A program made the position numbers and the translations under genes. A DNA stretch of 6,345 nt, from contig SLMY01000192.1 in NCBI GenBank assembly GCA_007133255.1, positions 1-6,345 of the forward strand. Direction: 5' to 3'. The notes beneath the pieces were generated by a model that ran no database searches, had not been told where the DNA came from, and saw nothing but the letters and a program-made list of their open reading frames with translations. The stretch comes from Clostridiales bacterium (GTDB lineage Bacteria > Bacillota > Clostridia > Saccharofermentanales > UBA5734). Below are positions 1 to 6,345 of this stretch, piece by piece; the stretch's first letter is position 1, and the number at the start of each line of letters is the position of its first letter.

Positions 1-597
1 GTTATTGTTCATCCCGTCTTCTGGCCTGCCGACGTTACAGCCGAAGCAAGCAGACAGTATCTGCCCGCTTCAACAGACTATATTATTGACGCTATTGATA
101 CTGTCTCAGCCAAGATAAACCTGGTGATGATCGCGGCAGCACGTGAAATCCCGATCATCAGCTGCATGGGAACCGGAAATAAGCTTGATCCGGGAAAACT
201 GTGCCTGACTGATCTTTACCAGACACAAACATGTCCCCTGGCCAGAATCATGCGCCGTGAGCTGCGCAAGCGAAAAATCGCCTCGCTTAAAGTAGTTTAC
301 TCAACTGAAGCACCCCGTAAACCAACGCGTGACCAGACTCAGTTAATGGAGTTTCTTGACAACAGCAGGACAGCTTCGCAAAAAGACAGTGAACCGTTAT
401 TAAAACAAGACAGCTCGCATGTTTTGAAAGCAGACACAGACGAGTCCGGGCAGCAAACTTCCTGTTCTGCTGGCATGACAGCAGATGAGCCGAAAAAAAG
501 ACTAGGACCGGCCAGTATCGCTTTCGTACCGGGCAGCGCCGGCTTGATGCTGGCAGCCGCTGTTGTTCGCGACCTGCTTCAGACAGATACCGACTAA
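1..597 (+). CDS. tcdA: tRNA threonylcarbamoyladenosine dehydratase (TcdA/CsdL family), 3' part
   Basis: This is the C-terminal 198 codons of a gene that starts before the window; the frame is open from base 1 to the TAA at 595-597. TcdA is an E1/ThiF-like, ATP-dependent cytoplasmic enzyme that cyclises t6A at tRNA position 37 to ct6A. Visible signatures, numbered within the fragment, are DYIIDAIDTVSAK (27-39), MGTGNKLDP (56-64), CPLARIMRREL (about 78-88), VVYSTE (98-103) and the closing SIAFVPGSAG (172-181). The N-terminal nucleotide-binding glycine motif is outside the window. A hydrophilic stretch of about 60 residues (109-168, rich in S, D, K and Q) separates the YSTE block from the C-terminal block; it looks longer than I expect for this family. 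The gene converges on the large activase gene, with 191 nt between the stops. Family assignment is firm; the activity is inferred from the family. Confidence 0.9.
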   Translation, partial: VIVHPVFWPADVTAEASRQYLPASTDYIIDAIDTVSAKINLVMIAAAREIPIISCMGTGNKLDPGKLCLTDLYQTQTCPLARIMRRELRKRKIASLKVVYSTEAPRKPTRDQTQLMEFLDNSRTASQKDSEPLLKQDSSHVLKADTDESGQQTSCSAGMTADEPKKRLGPASIAFVPGSAGLMLAAAVVRDLLQTDTD

Positions 598-670
598 GAT
601 TTTGCCACATCTTTCAGCAGACAGTTTTAACAGGCCTGACAACGCGGCTGCTCTAACAGCGACTATGTTT

Positions 671-691
671 GTCATGCTTGTCATGATTTTT
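671..691 (+). terminator. weak candidate intrinsic terminator after tcdA
   Basis: About 75 nt after the tcdA stop, GTCATG and CATGAT flank a 5-nt loop (5 Watson-Crick pairs plus one G-T). A run of five T (687-691) follows directly. The stem is short and AT-rich, so this is a poor terminator on its own. The same bases also read as two near-identical 9-nt direct repeats (TTGTCATGC, TTGTCATGA). Confidence 0.3.
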
Positions 692-706
692 GCCGAAGCC
701 AGGAAC

Positions 707-728
707 ACGCGTGTCTTCAGACATGCGT
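707..728 (+). other. hairpin in the convergent spacer
   Basis: ACGCGTGTC (707-715) and GACATGCGT (720-728) form a 9-bp stem closed by a TTCA tetraloop. One pair is a G-U wobble when read as + strand RNA and would be an A-C mismatch as - strand RNA, so the structure favours the tcdA transcript. No T tract follows at once (CGAACTGTTT). It could help end or protect the tcdA mRNA 3' end; this is inferred from structure alone. Confidence 0.35.
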
Positions 729-744
729 CGAACTGTTTCAGCGC

Positions 745-801
745 AAAACACGGGAAGATCAGCTTTCATCAACTAAAACACGGGAAGATCAGCTTTCATC
801 A
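745..801. repeat. 30-bp tandem duplication overlapping the activase gene 3' end
   Basis: Two copies lie head to tail with a 30-bp period. Positions 745-771 and 775-801 are identical over 27 bp, starting AAAACACGGGAAGATC; the last three bases of each unit differ. On the - strand the 775-801 copy includes the last codons (Asp-Glu-Ser) and TGA stop of the large gene, and the 745-771 copy repeats them downstream. The period is a multiple of three, so the second copy keeps the reading frame and repeats the same Asp-Glu-Ser-stop ending. This looks like a recent slippage duplication. Confidence 0.9.
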
Positions 802-3800
802 CCGAACTGTTCCTGCAGCCGCTTCAGTTTACGTGGTTCTCTGGTATCCAGTACCGGTTTTCCTTTGAAAACCTGATCCCTGAACGCTGTTGATATCATC
901 AGTTTGATCCGGTTCAGCTGATTCACTTCGCTCGCGCCCGGATCATAATCAATCGGTACAATATTAGCTTCCGGATGCAGTTTTCGCAGGGCTTTTATCA
1001 TGCCTTTGCCGGTTACATGGTTGGGCAGGCAGGCAAACGGCTGGGCGCAGATGATATTCGGCACACCCGCCGCGATCAGTTCAAGCATCTCAGCTGTTAA
1101 AAACCAGCCTTCACCGCTGTCATTGCCAAGCGATAAGACGGGCTTAACCCGTTCAGCCAGATGGTGAATAGGTTCCGGAACAGCGAACTTGCCTTTGGTT
1201 GCTTTAAGCGCAGAAGACGCTTGTCTGCGGTAGCCGCTGATTATTTTCTCAAGCGAGTGTGAGATGACAGCACGTTTTCTGCCAATGCCCATCTGGTGAT
1301 TTTTCCAGATACCGTTATGGACACAGTAAAGGAAAAAATCAAGCAGCCCGGGCATAACCGCCTCGCAGCCTTCAGACTCAATGACATCAATCGCGTGATT
1401 ATTGGCGTCCGGATGGAATTTAACCAGTATCTCACCGACTAATCCAACCCGCGGTTTTCTGGGTATATCCAGCAGCGGCAGCGCGTCGAACCCATGAATA
1501 ATCTCACGGATCAGATCGCCATAGCTTAGCTTCTTCCCTCTTGTCTGACTATACCCATTGTCTTTGAAAAACTCCCGGCTGACTTTATCCCAGTAATGAT
1601 ACAGCTGGTTCGCGGCGCCTTTCTTAGCCTCATATGGCCTGACACGAAGCAGAACTGTCTGCATGACGTCTCCTACAACCAGCGCTTGCAGCGCCTGGTT
1701 GGCCAGCGGCACCGTAAACTTAAAACCCGGGTTCTTTTCAATACCCGTGGCGCTCAAGGCGACAACCGGTACATGTTCAAACCCTGATTCACGCAATGCT
1801 TTGCGCAGGAAAGCGACATAGTTCGTTGCCCGGCAGCCGCCGCCGGTCTGCGTTATAAACAGCGAGCAGTTATCGGTATCATACTGGCCGCTTTGCAAGG
1901 CGCGAATAAGCTGGCCAACAACAATAATGGTAGGATAACAAGCATCATTATTCACATATTTCAGGCCGGTTTCTACATCCTCAGGGGTTGTCTTTTCCAG
2001 TACCACGGCGTTATAGCCATGACGGCGCAAGACTTCTTCAACCAGCGTGAAATGAATCGGTGACATCTGCGGCGCGAGAATTGTATGCCTGGCCTTCATA
2101 TCCTTTGTGAAAGGCACTTTATTCTGGGTATAGCTGGCGAGCGCCGTATTCACGGCAGATGCTGCCGGCCGCTGCCGGACAGCCTTGTCACGGGCTCGCT
2201 CATCCATTGCTGCTTTCAGTGACCTGATCCGGATTCTGGCCGCACCCAGGTTACTGACCTCATCAATTTTGAGTACAGTAAAGATACGGCCCCTGGCTTC
2301 GAGAATCTCCTGGACCTGATCGGTTGTAACCGCGTCCAGCCCGCAGCCGAAAGAATTAAGCTGTACCAGTTCCAGATGCTCCTGGTCTGCCACAAAAGCG
2401 GCGGCTTCGTACAAACGGGTATGGTACGCCCACTGGTCAACTACACGCAGCGGCCGCTCAAGATTACGCGGGTCAGCTACGCTGTCTTCGGTCAGGACCG
2501 CCAGGCCCAGGCCGGTGATCATCTCTGACATGCCGTGATTAATCTCAGGGTCAAGATGATAGGGCCGGCCGGCCAGAACAATGCCTTTTAAGTTTTGTTC
2601 TCTGAGCCAGTCAACTGTTTCCTGGCCTTTTTTTCTGATCTGCGCTTTAAACGCGGCGTCTTCAGTATAGCCAGCTTCAATCGCTTTTTTTGCTTCAGAA
2701 AGACTGACACCATATTCAGCCAGTGACTCCGACAAACGCTTTGGCAGCCGATGACGATGCTCCTGTGCCAGAGAGAAAAACGGGTTAATCAGTTTTACAT
2801 TCTGTTCACTTAACTGTTCAACATTATTTTTGATCACTTCAGGATACGAAACAACGATCGGGCAGTTATAGTGATTGTTGGCGTCCGGGCTCATTTTCTG
2901 CTCATAGGATATATCTGGATAAAAGATGGTCTTGATTCCCTGCTCGATGAGATCAACAATATGGCCATGCACCAGTTTGGCCGGATAACAGACCGATTCG
3001 GAGGGAATTGAGTCCATACCCTTGGCGAAAGTCCTGGCTGTGCTGCGGCGCGACAAAGTAACTCTGAAACCAAGTTTTGTCAGAACCGTAAACCAGAAAG
3101 GGTAATTCTCATACATATTCAGGACGCGTGGTATGCCCATCTCGCCGCGCGGCGCGTTAGTGAGTTTCAGCGGCTTGTAATTGAAAACACGCTTCAATTT
3201 ATACTGGAACAGGTTTGGCAGCGGCTGGCTTTGCACTTCAAGGCCGGCGCCTCTTTCGCAGCGGTTGCCTGAGATAAAACGCTCACCATTACTAAAACTG
3301 GATATGGTCAACTGACAGCGGTTTGTACATAACTCGCAGTGAGTGCGTTCTGTACTGACTGAAAAACCGGCCAGCTCTTTGGCGTCTACGATCTGGCTTT
3401 CCTGCCCCGCGTAGCGTTCTCGTGCCAGCAGAGCCGCTCCAAACGCGCCCATCAGACCGGCTATATCGGGTCGGATCACTTCTCTGCCGGTGACGCGTTC
3501 AAAACTGCGCAGGATCGCGTCGTTCAGGAAGGTGCCTCCCTGGACAACAACATGTTTTCCCAATTGTGAGGGATCATTGATCTTGATCACTTTATACAAG
3601 GCGTTACGGACAACTGAATAAGAAAGCCCTGCTGATATATCACCAACACTGGCGCCTTCCTTCTGTGCCTGCTTAACACGCGAGTTCATAAAAACCGTGC
3701 AGCGGGTTCCCAGGTCAACCGGGTTTTTCGCGCTCAGCGCGGCCTGGGCAAAAGCCGGTGTTTCCAAGTTCAGCGATTCGGCGAATGTCTGAATGAATGA

Positions 3801-5150
3801 ACCGCAGCCCGATGAACAGGCTTCGTTGACCATAATGCTGTCAAGTACACCCTCTTTAATCCGCATGCACTTCATATCCTGTCCGCCAATATCAATAATA
3901 AAGTCAACATCCGGACAGAAAAACGCGGCTGCCTTGTAATGAGCCAGTGTCTCAATCTCACCTTCATCTATATGCAGGGCGGATTTGATCAGATGCTCGC
4001 CATAACCTGTCACACACGACCTGACGATACGTGCGGATGAGGGTAGTTGACTGTAAAGGTCTCGCAGGATGCGGACAGCGCTTTTTATCGGGTTTCCCTT
4101 ATTGCTCTCATAAAAAGTATAGATCAGATCGCCGTCCTGGTTAATCAGCACACCTTTTGTGGTTGTACTGCCGGCATCAATGCCCAGATAGCAGTCGCCG
4201 GTTGTCTCCTCCAGCGGTTTTCTGCTTATCTGATACCGGGCATGCCGTAAATCAAAAGCCATTTTTTCAGCCTCATCGCTGAAAAGCGCTTTAATATGTG
4301 AGATATCCTGGCTGAGTGTTTTTATGCCGGCGAAGCGGCTGAAGATCTCAGACAGAGACATCGGCGGCTGATCAGCAAGTAAAGCAGCGCCTATAGCTAC
4401 GTATAACTGAGCGTTTTCCGGCGTAGTAAAGGACGCAACCTGCTGACGCAGCGTTTCTTCAAACGATTGTCGCAGCATCGGCAGAAAATGAAGCGGCCCG
4501 CCCAGAAAAATGACATGGCCGCGAATGGGACGGCCGCAGGCCAGCCCGGCGATGGTCTGGTTCACAACCGACTTGAACACAGAGGCAGCTAAATCGGTCT
4601 TAGCCGCGCCTTCGTTGATCAGGGGCTGCAAATCGCTCTTGGCGAAAACACCGCAGCGGGAAGCGATCGGATAAAGTGTTTCATGTTCAGAAGCCAGCTT
4701 GTCAAGGCCGGCCGCGTCGGTCTGAAGCAGCGAGGCCATTTGATCGATAAAAGCGCCTGTACCGCCGGCACAGGTGCCGTTCATCCGCTGTTCAGGCACG
4801 GGCTTGAGATACGTGATCTTCGCGTCCTCACCGCCGAGCTCAATAATAACATCGGTTTCCGGATGATAGCGATGAATGGCTTCAGTCTCGGCGATAACTT
4901 CTTGAATAAACGGCAGATCAAGCGCGCGGGAAACATTGACACCACCCGAACCGGTAATACTGATCTGAACCTGAATATCAGGAAACTGATCAAACACTTC
5001 CTGGAAAACATGATTAAGTTCTCCAATAATGTCGGAATGGTGGCGGCGGTAAAGCTCATAGAGGATCTGGTCTTTATTGAGCAGAACCAGTTTAATGGTT
5101 GTAGAACCAATGTCCAGTCCCATTTTATAGGTTGACTTTTTATCTATCAT
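789..5150 (-). CDS. giant fused acyl-CoA dehydratase activase / dehydratase-like protein (BcrAD_BadFG x2 + DUF2229/HGD-D-like)
   Basis: The 1453-aa product belongs to the 2-hydroxyacyl-CoA dehydratase activator superfamily, whose members use ATP hydrolysis to push one electron from a [4Fe-4S] cluster onto a partner. Activase domain 1 spans about 8-260: DIGSTT (13-18), GGEDAK (106-111), Cys127 in GTCAGGTG and Cys166 in SRCGVF. Activase domain 2 spans about 320-578: DAGSTT (325-330), GGQDMK (422-427), Cys445 in EACSSGCG and Cys484 in TRCTVF. A linker has CELCTNRC (605, 608, 612) plus Cys631 in GNRCERG. Dehydratase-like half A (about 672-980) and half B (about 1020-1425) follow. I see no signal peptide or membrane segment, so it is probably cytoplasmic. 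The ATG at 5150 is supported by AGGTG four bases upstream; Met10 lacks such a site. Members are long fused proteins of anaerobes, so the length appears normal and not a misassembly. Substrate and physiological role are unknown; no hgdA/hgdB-like partner lies in the window. Confidence 0.93.
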   Translation of the reverse strand: MIDKKSTYKMGLDIGSTTIKLVLLNKDQILYELYRRHHSDIIGELNHVFQEVFDQFPDIQVQISITGSGGVNVSRALDLPFIQEVIAETEAIHRYHPETDVIIELGGEDAKITYLKPVPEQRMNGTCAGGTGAFIDQMASLLQTDAAGLDKLASEHETLYPIASRCGVFAKSDLQPLINEGAAKTDLAASVFKSVVNQTIAGLACGRPIRGHVIFLGGPLHFLPMLRQSFEETLRQQVASFTTPENAQLYVAIGAALLADQPPMSLSEIFSRFAGIKTLSQDISHIKALFSDEAEKMAFDLRHARYQISRKPLEETTGDCYLGIDAGSTTTKGVLINQDGDLIYTFYESNKGNPIKSAVRILRDLYSQLPSSARIVRSCVTGYGEHLIKSALHIDEGEIETLAHYKAAAFFCPDVDFIIDIGGQDMKCMRIKEGVLDSIMVNEACSSGCGSFIQTFAESLNLETPAFAQAALSAKNPVDLGTRCTVFMNSRVKQAQKEGASVGDISAGLSYSVVRNALYKVIKINDPSQLGKHVVVQGGTFLNDAILRSFERVTGREVIRPDIAGLMGAFGAALLARERYAGQESQIVDAKELAGFSVSTERTHCELCTNRCQLTISSFSNGERFISGNRCERGAGLEVQSQPLPNLFQYKLKRVFNYKPLKLTNAPRGEMGIPRVLNMYENYPFWFTVLTKLGFRVTLSRRSTARTFAKGMDSIPSESVCYPAKLVHGHIVDLIEQGIKTIFYPDISYEQKMSPDANNHYNCPIVVSYPEVIKNNVEQLSEQNVKLINPFFSLAQEHRHRLPKRLSESLAEYGVSLSEAKKAIEAGYTEDAAFKAQIRKKGQETVDWLREQNLKGIVLAGRPYHLDPEINHGMSEMITGLGLAVLTEDSVADPRNLERPLRVVDQWAYHTRLYEAAAFVADQEHLELVQLNSFGCGLDAVTTDQVQEILEARGRIFTVLKIDEVSNLGAARIRIRSLKAAMDERARDKAVRQRPAASAVNTALASYTQNKVPFTKDMKARHTILAPQMSPIHFTLVEEVLRRHGYNAVVLEKTTPEDVETGLKYVNNDACYPTIIVVGQLIRALQSGQYDTDNCSLFITQTGGGCRATNYVAFLRKALRESGFEHVPVVALSATGIEKNPGFKFTVPLANQALQALVVGDVMQTVLLRVRPYEAKKGAANQLYHYWDKVSREFFKDNGYSQTRGKKLSYGDLIREIIHGFDALPLLDIPRKPRVGLVGEILVKFHPDANNHAIDVIESEGCEAVMPGLLDFFLYCVHNGIWKNHQMGIGRKRAVISHSLEKIISGYRRQASSALKATKGKFAVPEPIHHLAERVKPVLSLGNDSGEGWFLTAEMLELIAAGVPNIICAQPFACLPNHVTGKGMIKALRKLHPEANIVPIDYDPGASEVNQLNRIKLMISTAFRDQVFKGKPVLDTREPRKLKRLQEQFGDES

Positions 5151-5222
5151 AGTTCACCTGGTCTATTACCAAACGCGCTGTTTTCCCAGACACGTTCTCA
5201 TTTGAAGATCAAATATTGTCTC

Positions 5223-5251
5223 ATTTTAACGTATTATGGCTGATCTCACAA
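5223..5251 (-). promoter_or_regulatory. sigma-70-type promoter for the large activase gene
   Basis: On the - strand, TTGTGA (5246-5251, 4 of 6 to TTGACA) and TAAAAT (5223-5228, 5 of 6 to TATAAT) are separated by exactly 17 nt. Transcription would start near 5216, giving a leader of about 65 nt before the ATG at 5150. It lies in the 124-nt gap after the phosphoesterase gene, so the large gene can be expressed independently. No operator or riboswitch-like structure was recognised in the leader. Confidence 0.5.
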
Positions 5252-5253
5252 GC

Positions 5254-5275
5254 AAAACACAGCCCCGGACCGTGT
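5254..5275 (-). terminator. weak candidate terminator after the 2H phosphoesterase gene
   Basis: On the - strand ACACGG (5270-5275) pairs with CTGTGT (5257-5262) around a GC-rich 7-nt loop, with one G-T pair. Only four T follow (5254-5257). The hairpin overlaps the last base of the phosphoesterase stop codon and ends next to the -35 box of the activase promoter. Partial read-through into the activase gene is therefore plausible. Confidence 0.3.
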
Positions 5276-5844
5276 CATGTGTCATCAATCTGCTGCCGGT
5301 TCATTTTGAATTTCGGCAAAATCGGCCTGACCATATGTTCCTGGTACGGGCAGCATTTAAAAATCCCTATATCCTCAATCTTTGCAGTCAGCGGCTCAAA
5401 CACACGGTGCATCACTCGATAAGCAGCAGAAAACTGCTGTTCATCCAGCTCCAATGCCAGCGTACAGTGAGGGACCCAGTTTTTTTCAAGATACAAAGGC
5501 GAAAAAGCTTCAGAAATCGGCTCAAGCGCTTCGTGAACCTTACGGTGAAATATTAACAGCGGTTCTTCTACTGTCGGGGCGAGAAACAATACGCCCTCAT
5601 CATTGGGGAAAAAACCAAGACTAGGCATCCGAAGTTCATACTGTGTGATTTCATCAGATAACCGGACAACTTCTTTTTCCAGCGTTGACGCATCACTGGC
5701 GTCAACTTCGGCGATTGTTAAATGCGGACGCATATTCATATTGATCAAGGTACGGTTCACACCTGCCTCAACCAGCTGATTCATCCATGATTGTATTTTT
5801 TTTTCCGTCTGACGGTCAAAGTAAAGTAAAACCGCGTAATCCAT
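5275..5844 (-). CDS. 2H phosphoesterase, 2'-5' RNA ligase (LigT)-like family protein
   Basis: The 189-aa cytoplasmic protein carries the two H-x-T motifs that define the 2H phosphoesterase fold: PHLTIAEV (His41, Thr43) and PHCTLALEL (His126, Thr128). Their spacing of about 85 residues and the total length fit the family. Members hydrolyse or ligate 2',5'- or cyclic phosphodiester bonds in RNA or nucleotides; which substrate applies here cannot be read from the sequence. The start is placed at 5844, not at an in-frame ATG four codons earlier (5856), because GAGGTG (5849-5854) lies between the two. The internal start also begins MDYAVLLYFD, a usual N-terminus for the family. It lies upstream of the activase gene on the same strand, with 124 nt between, and has a good -10 box of its own. 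The family call is secure; a functional link to the activase gene is not shown. Confidence 0.88.
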   Translation of the reverse strand: MDYAVLLYFDRQTEKKIQSWMNQLVEAGVNRTLINMNMRPHLTIAEVDASDASTLEKEVVRLSDEITQYELRMPSLGFFPNDEGVLFLAPTVEEPLLIFHRKVHEALEPISEAFSPLYLEKNWVPHCTLALELDEQQFSAAYRVMHRVFEPLTAKIEDIGIFKCCPYQEHMVRPILPKFKMNRQQIDDT

Positions 5845-5848
5845 GCAG

Positions 5849-5854
5849 CACCTC
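5849..5854 (-). promoter_or_regulatory. Shine-Dalgarno site that decides the phosphoesterase start
   Basis: GAGGTG on the - strand ends four bases before the ATG at 5844. The large activase gene uses the same AGGTG core with the same four-base spacing (5155-5159 to 5150). The competing ATG at 5856 overlaps this site and has only a weak GGA upstream. Confidence 0.7.
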
Positions 5855-5876
5855 ATATTCCAAACTAAGTAAACAT

Positions 5877-5905
5877 ATTATAACCAATATAATCGAATTA
5901 AAAAA
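5877..5905 (-). promoter_or_regulatory. promoter for the 2H phosphoesterase gene
   Basis: A perfect TATAAT (5877-5882) on the - strand lies 33 nt upstream of the chosen ATG, giving a leader of roughly 25 nt. At 17 nt further upstream the -35 position is only TTTTTT (5900-5905), a poor match. The surrounding sequence is strongly AT-rich, which suits a promoter but also makes chance -10 matches more likely. Confidence 0.5.
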
Positions 5906-5987
5906 TGAAATATTTATTAACCCTGAAGAAGGCTAACGCGGTAAACACATGAAAAAATAAGCTGCGAAAGCTAAACTTTAGCATCAT
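5898..5987 (-). CDS. possible small ORF, 29 codons, Phe-rich hydrophobic basic peptide
   Basis: On the - strand two adjacent ATG codons (5985-5987 and 5982-5984) follow a GGAG (5991-5994) at 3 and 6 nt. The frame runs 29 codons to a TAA at 5898-5900. The peptide begins MMLKFSFRSLFF, contains nine Phe and several Arg/Lys, and has a hydrophobic middle (HVFTALAFF), so it could be membrane-associated or a leader peptide. The stop touches the -35 region of the phosphoesterase promoter. Phe richness is also what AT-rich noncoding DNA gives by chance, and I recognise no homologue. Treat as a candidate only. Confidence 0.2.
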   Translation of the reverse strand: MMLKFSFRSLFFHVFTALAFFRVNKYFIF

Positions 5988-6059
5988 AAACTCCAAATTT
6001 AGCTGAAATGATAATGATTGTGTTACGTTAGTCGCGCTCAACCAGCTTAAGCCAGCTGC

Positions 6060-6092
6060 AAAAAAAGACCCTCTATCATTTGACAGAAGGTC
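6060..6092 (-). terminator. strong intrinsic terminator of the 3'-terminal gene
   Basis: Read on the - strand, GACCTTCTGTC (6082-6092) pairs with GATAGAGGGTC (6067-6077) across an AAAT tetraloop. That is an 11-bp stem with two G-U pairs, which would be mismatched on the + strand, followed immediately by seven T (6060-6066). It begins 18 nt after the stop codon of the gene at 6111-6345. It therefore separates that gene from the phosphoesterase unit. Confidence 0.88.
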
Positions 6093-6110
6093 CGTAAGTC
6101 TTTATTTCAA

Positions 6111-6345
6111 TTATTTTTTTGGTTGTGTTCCAAACAGGTTCATGCGGAAAAGCATAGACTCATCTTCGGGATTGTCACAGATAATCTTGGCGTCTACAAG
6201 ACGGCCGCCCTCTATTAAGTTGATAATACCAGCCAGCTGGCTAAGTTTGCTTTTGAGATTAAAGCGATCTTCTTCACTGGTGATCAGGATAACATTTCCT
6301 TTGCACTGATCAAGAGCGCTGATAAAAGCTTTAACATCTACATCA
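6111..6345 (-). CDS. short conserved protein, C-terminal 77 residues (partial)
   Basis: An open frame enters from the window edge and ends with TAA at 6111-6113, followed by a strong terminator, which supports a real gene 3' end. The fragment starts DVDVKAFISALDQCKGNV and contains ITSEEDRFNLKSKLSQLAG and CDNPEDESMLFRM. The pattern, with a [VIL]xLxSxEGDRxNLKSKLSQ-like core and a closing PED block, resembles a family of roughly 100-residue proteins of Clostridia that I recall being labelled 'polyA polymerase' in databases. That name is probably a misannotation, since there is no nucleotidyltransferase motif. Function is unknown. The start and promoter lie beyond the window. Confidence 0.7.
   Translation of the reverse strand, partial: DVDVKAFISALDQCKGNVILITSEEDRFNLKSKLSQLAGIINLIEGGRLVDAKIICDNPEDESMLFRMNLFGTQPKK

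Noticed and set aside
745..801. Short CRISPR-like repeat
   Set aside because: Only two copies, directly adjacent with a 3-nt gap and no spacer, and one copy is coding sequence of the large gene.
502..868. Open frames across the tcdA/activase convergent gap (both strands)
   Set aside because: They overlap known gene ends, cross the tandem repeat, and encode no recognisable motif.
4781..5110. 109-codon - strand frame inside the activase gene
   Set aside because: It is in another frame of the same strand over the conserved N-terminal activase domain, with a composition typical of an out-of-frame shadow.
4683..5135. 150-codon open frame on the + strand opposite the first activase domain
   Set aside because: It lies wholly antisense to well-conserved activase motifs, has no recognisable domain, and is explained as a shadow of the real frame.
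789..5150. The large gene as an assembly fusion of separate activator and dehydratase genes
   Set aside because: The frame is continuous, the linker has its own conserved-looking cysteine motif, and long fused proteins of this architecture are known in anaerobes.
5905..5952. 15-codon + strand frame beginning MKYLLTLKK
   Set aside because: No ribosome binding site precedes it, it is very short, and it lies antisense to other signals in AT-rich DNA.
6008..6026. Fur-box-like sequence (GATAATGATT)
   Set aside because: Only one arm matches the usual palindrome; the other half (GTGTTACG) does not, and the region is AT-rich.
6231..6242. Perfect 12-bp palindrome AGCCAGCTGGCT, with a similar inverted sequence at 6047-6059
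   Set aside because: It lies inside the coding sequence of the partial gene; the similarity to 6047-6059 needs a one-base gap and is probably chance.

Overview
The window looks like chromosomal DNA from an anaerobic, clostridia-like Firmicute of intermediate GC. Three things point there. The TcdA fragment carries the MGTGNKLDP and CPLARIMRREL wording I associate with Firmicutes TcdA. The dominant gene belongs to the oxygen-sensitive 2-hydroxyacyl-CoA dehydratase activase superfamily. The 3'-terminal gene resembles a short protein I recall from Clostridia. The species cannot be named from this sequence alone.

Layout: positions 1-597 (+) hold the 3' part of a tcdA-like gene for the tRNA t6A-to-ct6A dehydratase. 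A convergent gap (598-788) holds weak hairpins and a 30-bp tandem duplication that copies the 3' end of the next gene. Positions 789-5150 (-) hold one very large gene (1453 aa). Positions 5275-5844 (-) encode a 2H phosphoesterase of the 2'-5' RNA ligase/LigT type. An AT-rich spacer (5845-6110) carries a promoter, a possible 29-codon small ORF and a strong intrinsic terminator. Positions 6111-6345 (-) hold the 3' end of a short conserved gene that enters from beyond the window.

The 1453-aa protein is the most interesting item. It is a tandem of two BcrAD/BadF-type ATPase activase domains, each with the two-cysteine cluster signature. A four-cysteine linker follows, then two dehydratase-like (HGD-D/DUF2229-like) halves that repeat the same motif order. 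It reads as activator plus electron acceptor fused in one chain, both as pseudo-dimers, with no separate dehydratase subunits nearby. The family as a whole is known from anaerobes but, to my knowledge, its substrate is not.

The genes do not form an evident pathway. tcdA is convergent with the rest. The activase and phosphoesterase genes run in the same direction but are 124 nt apart, and each has a plausible promoter of its own. No mobile element, CRISPR array or structural RNA gene was recognised.
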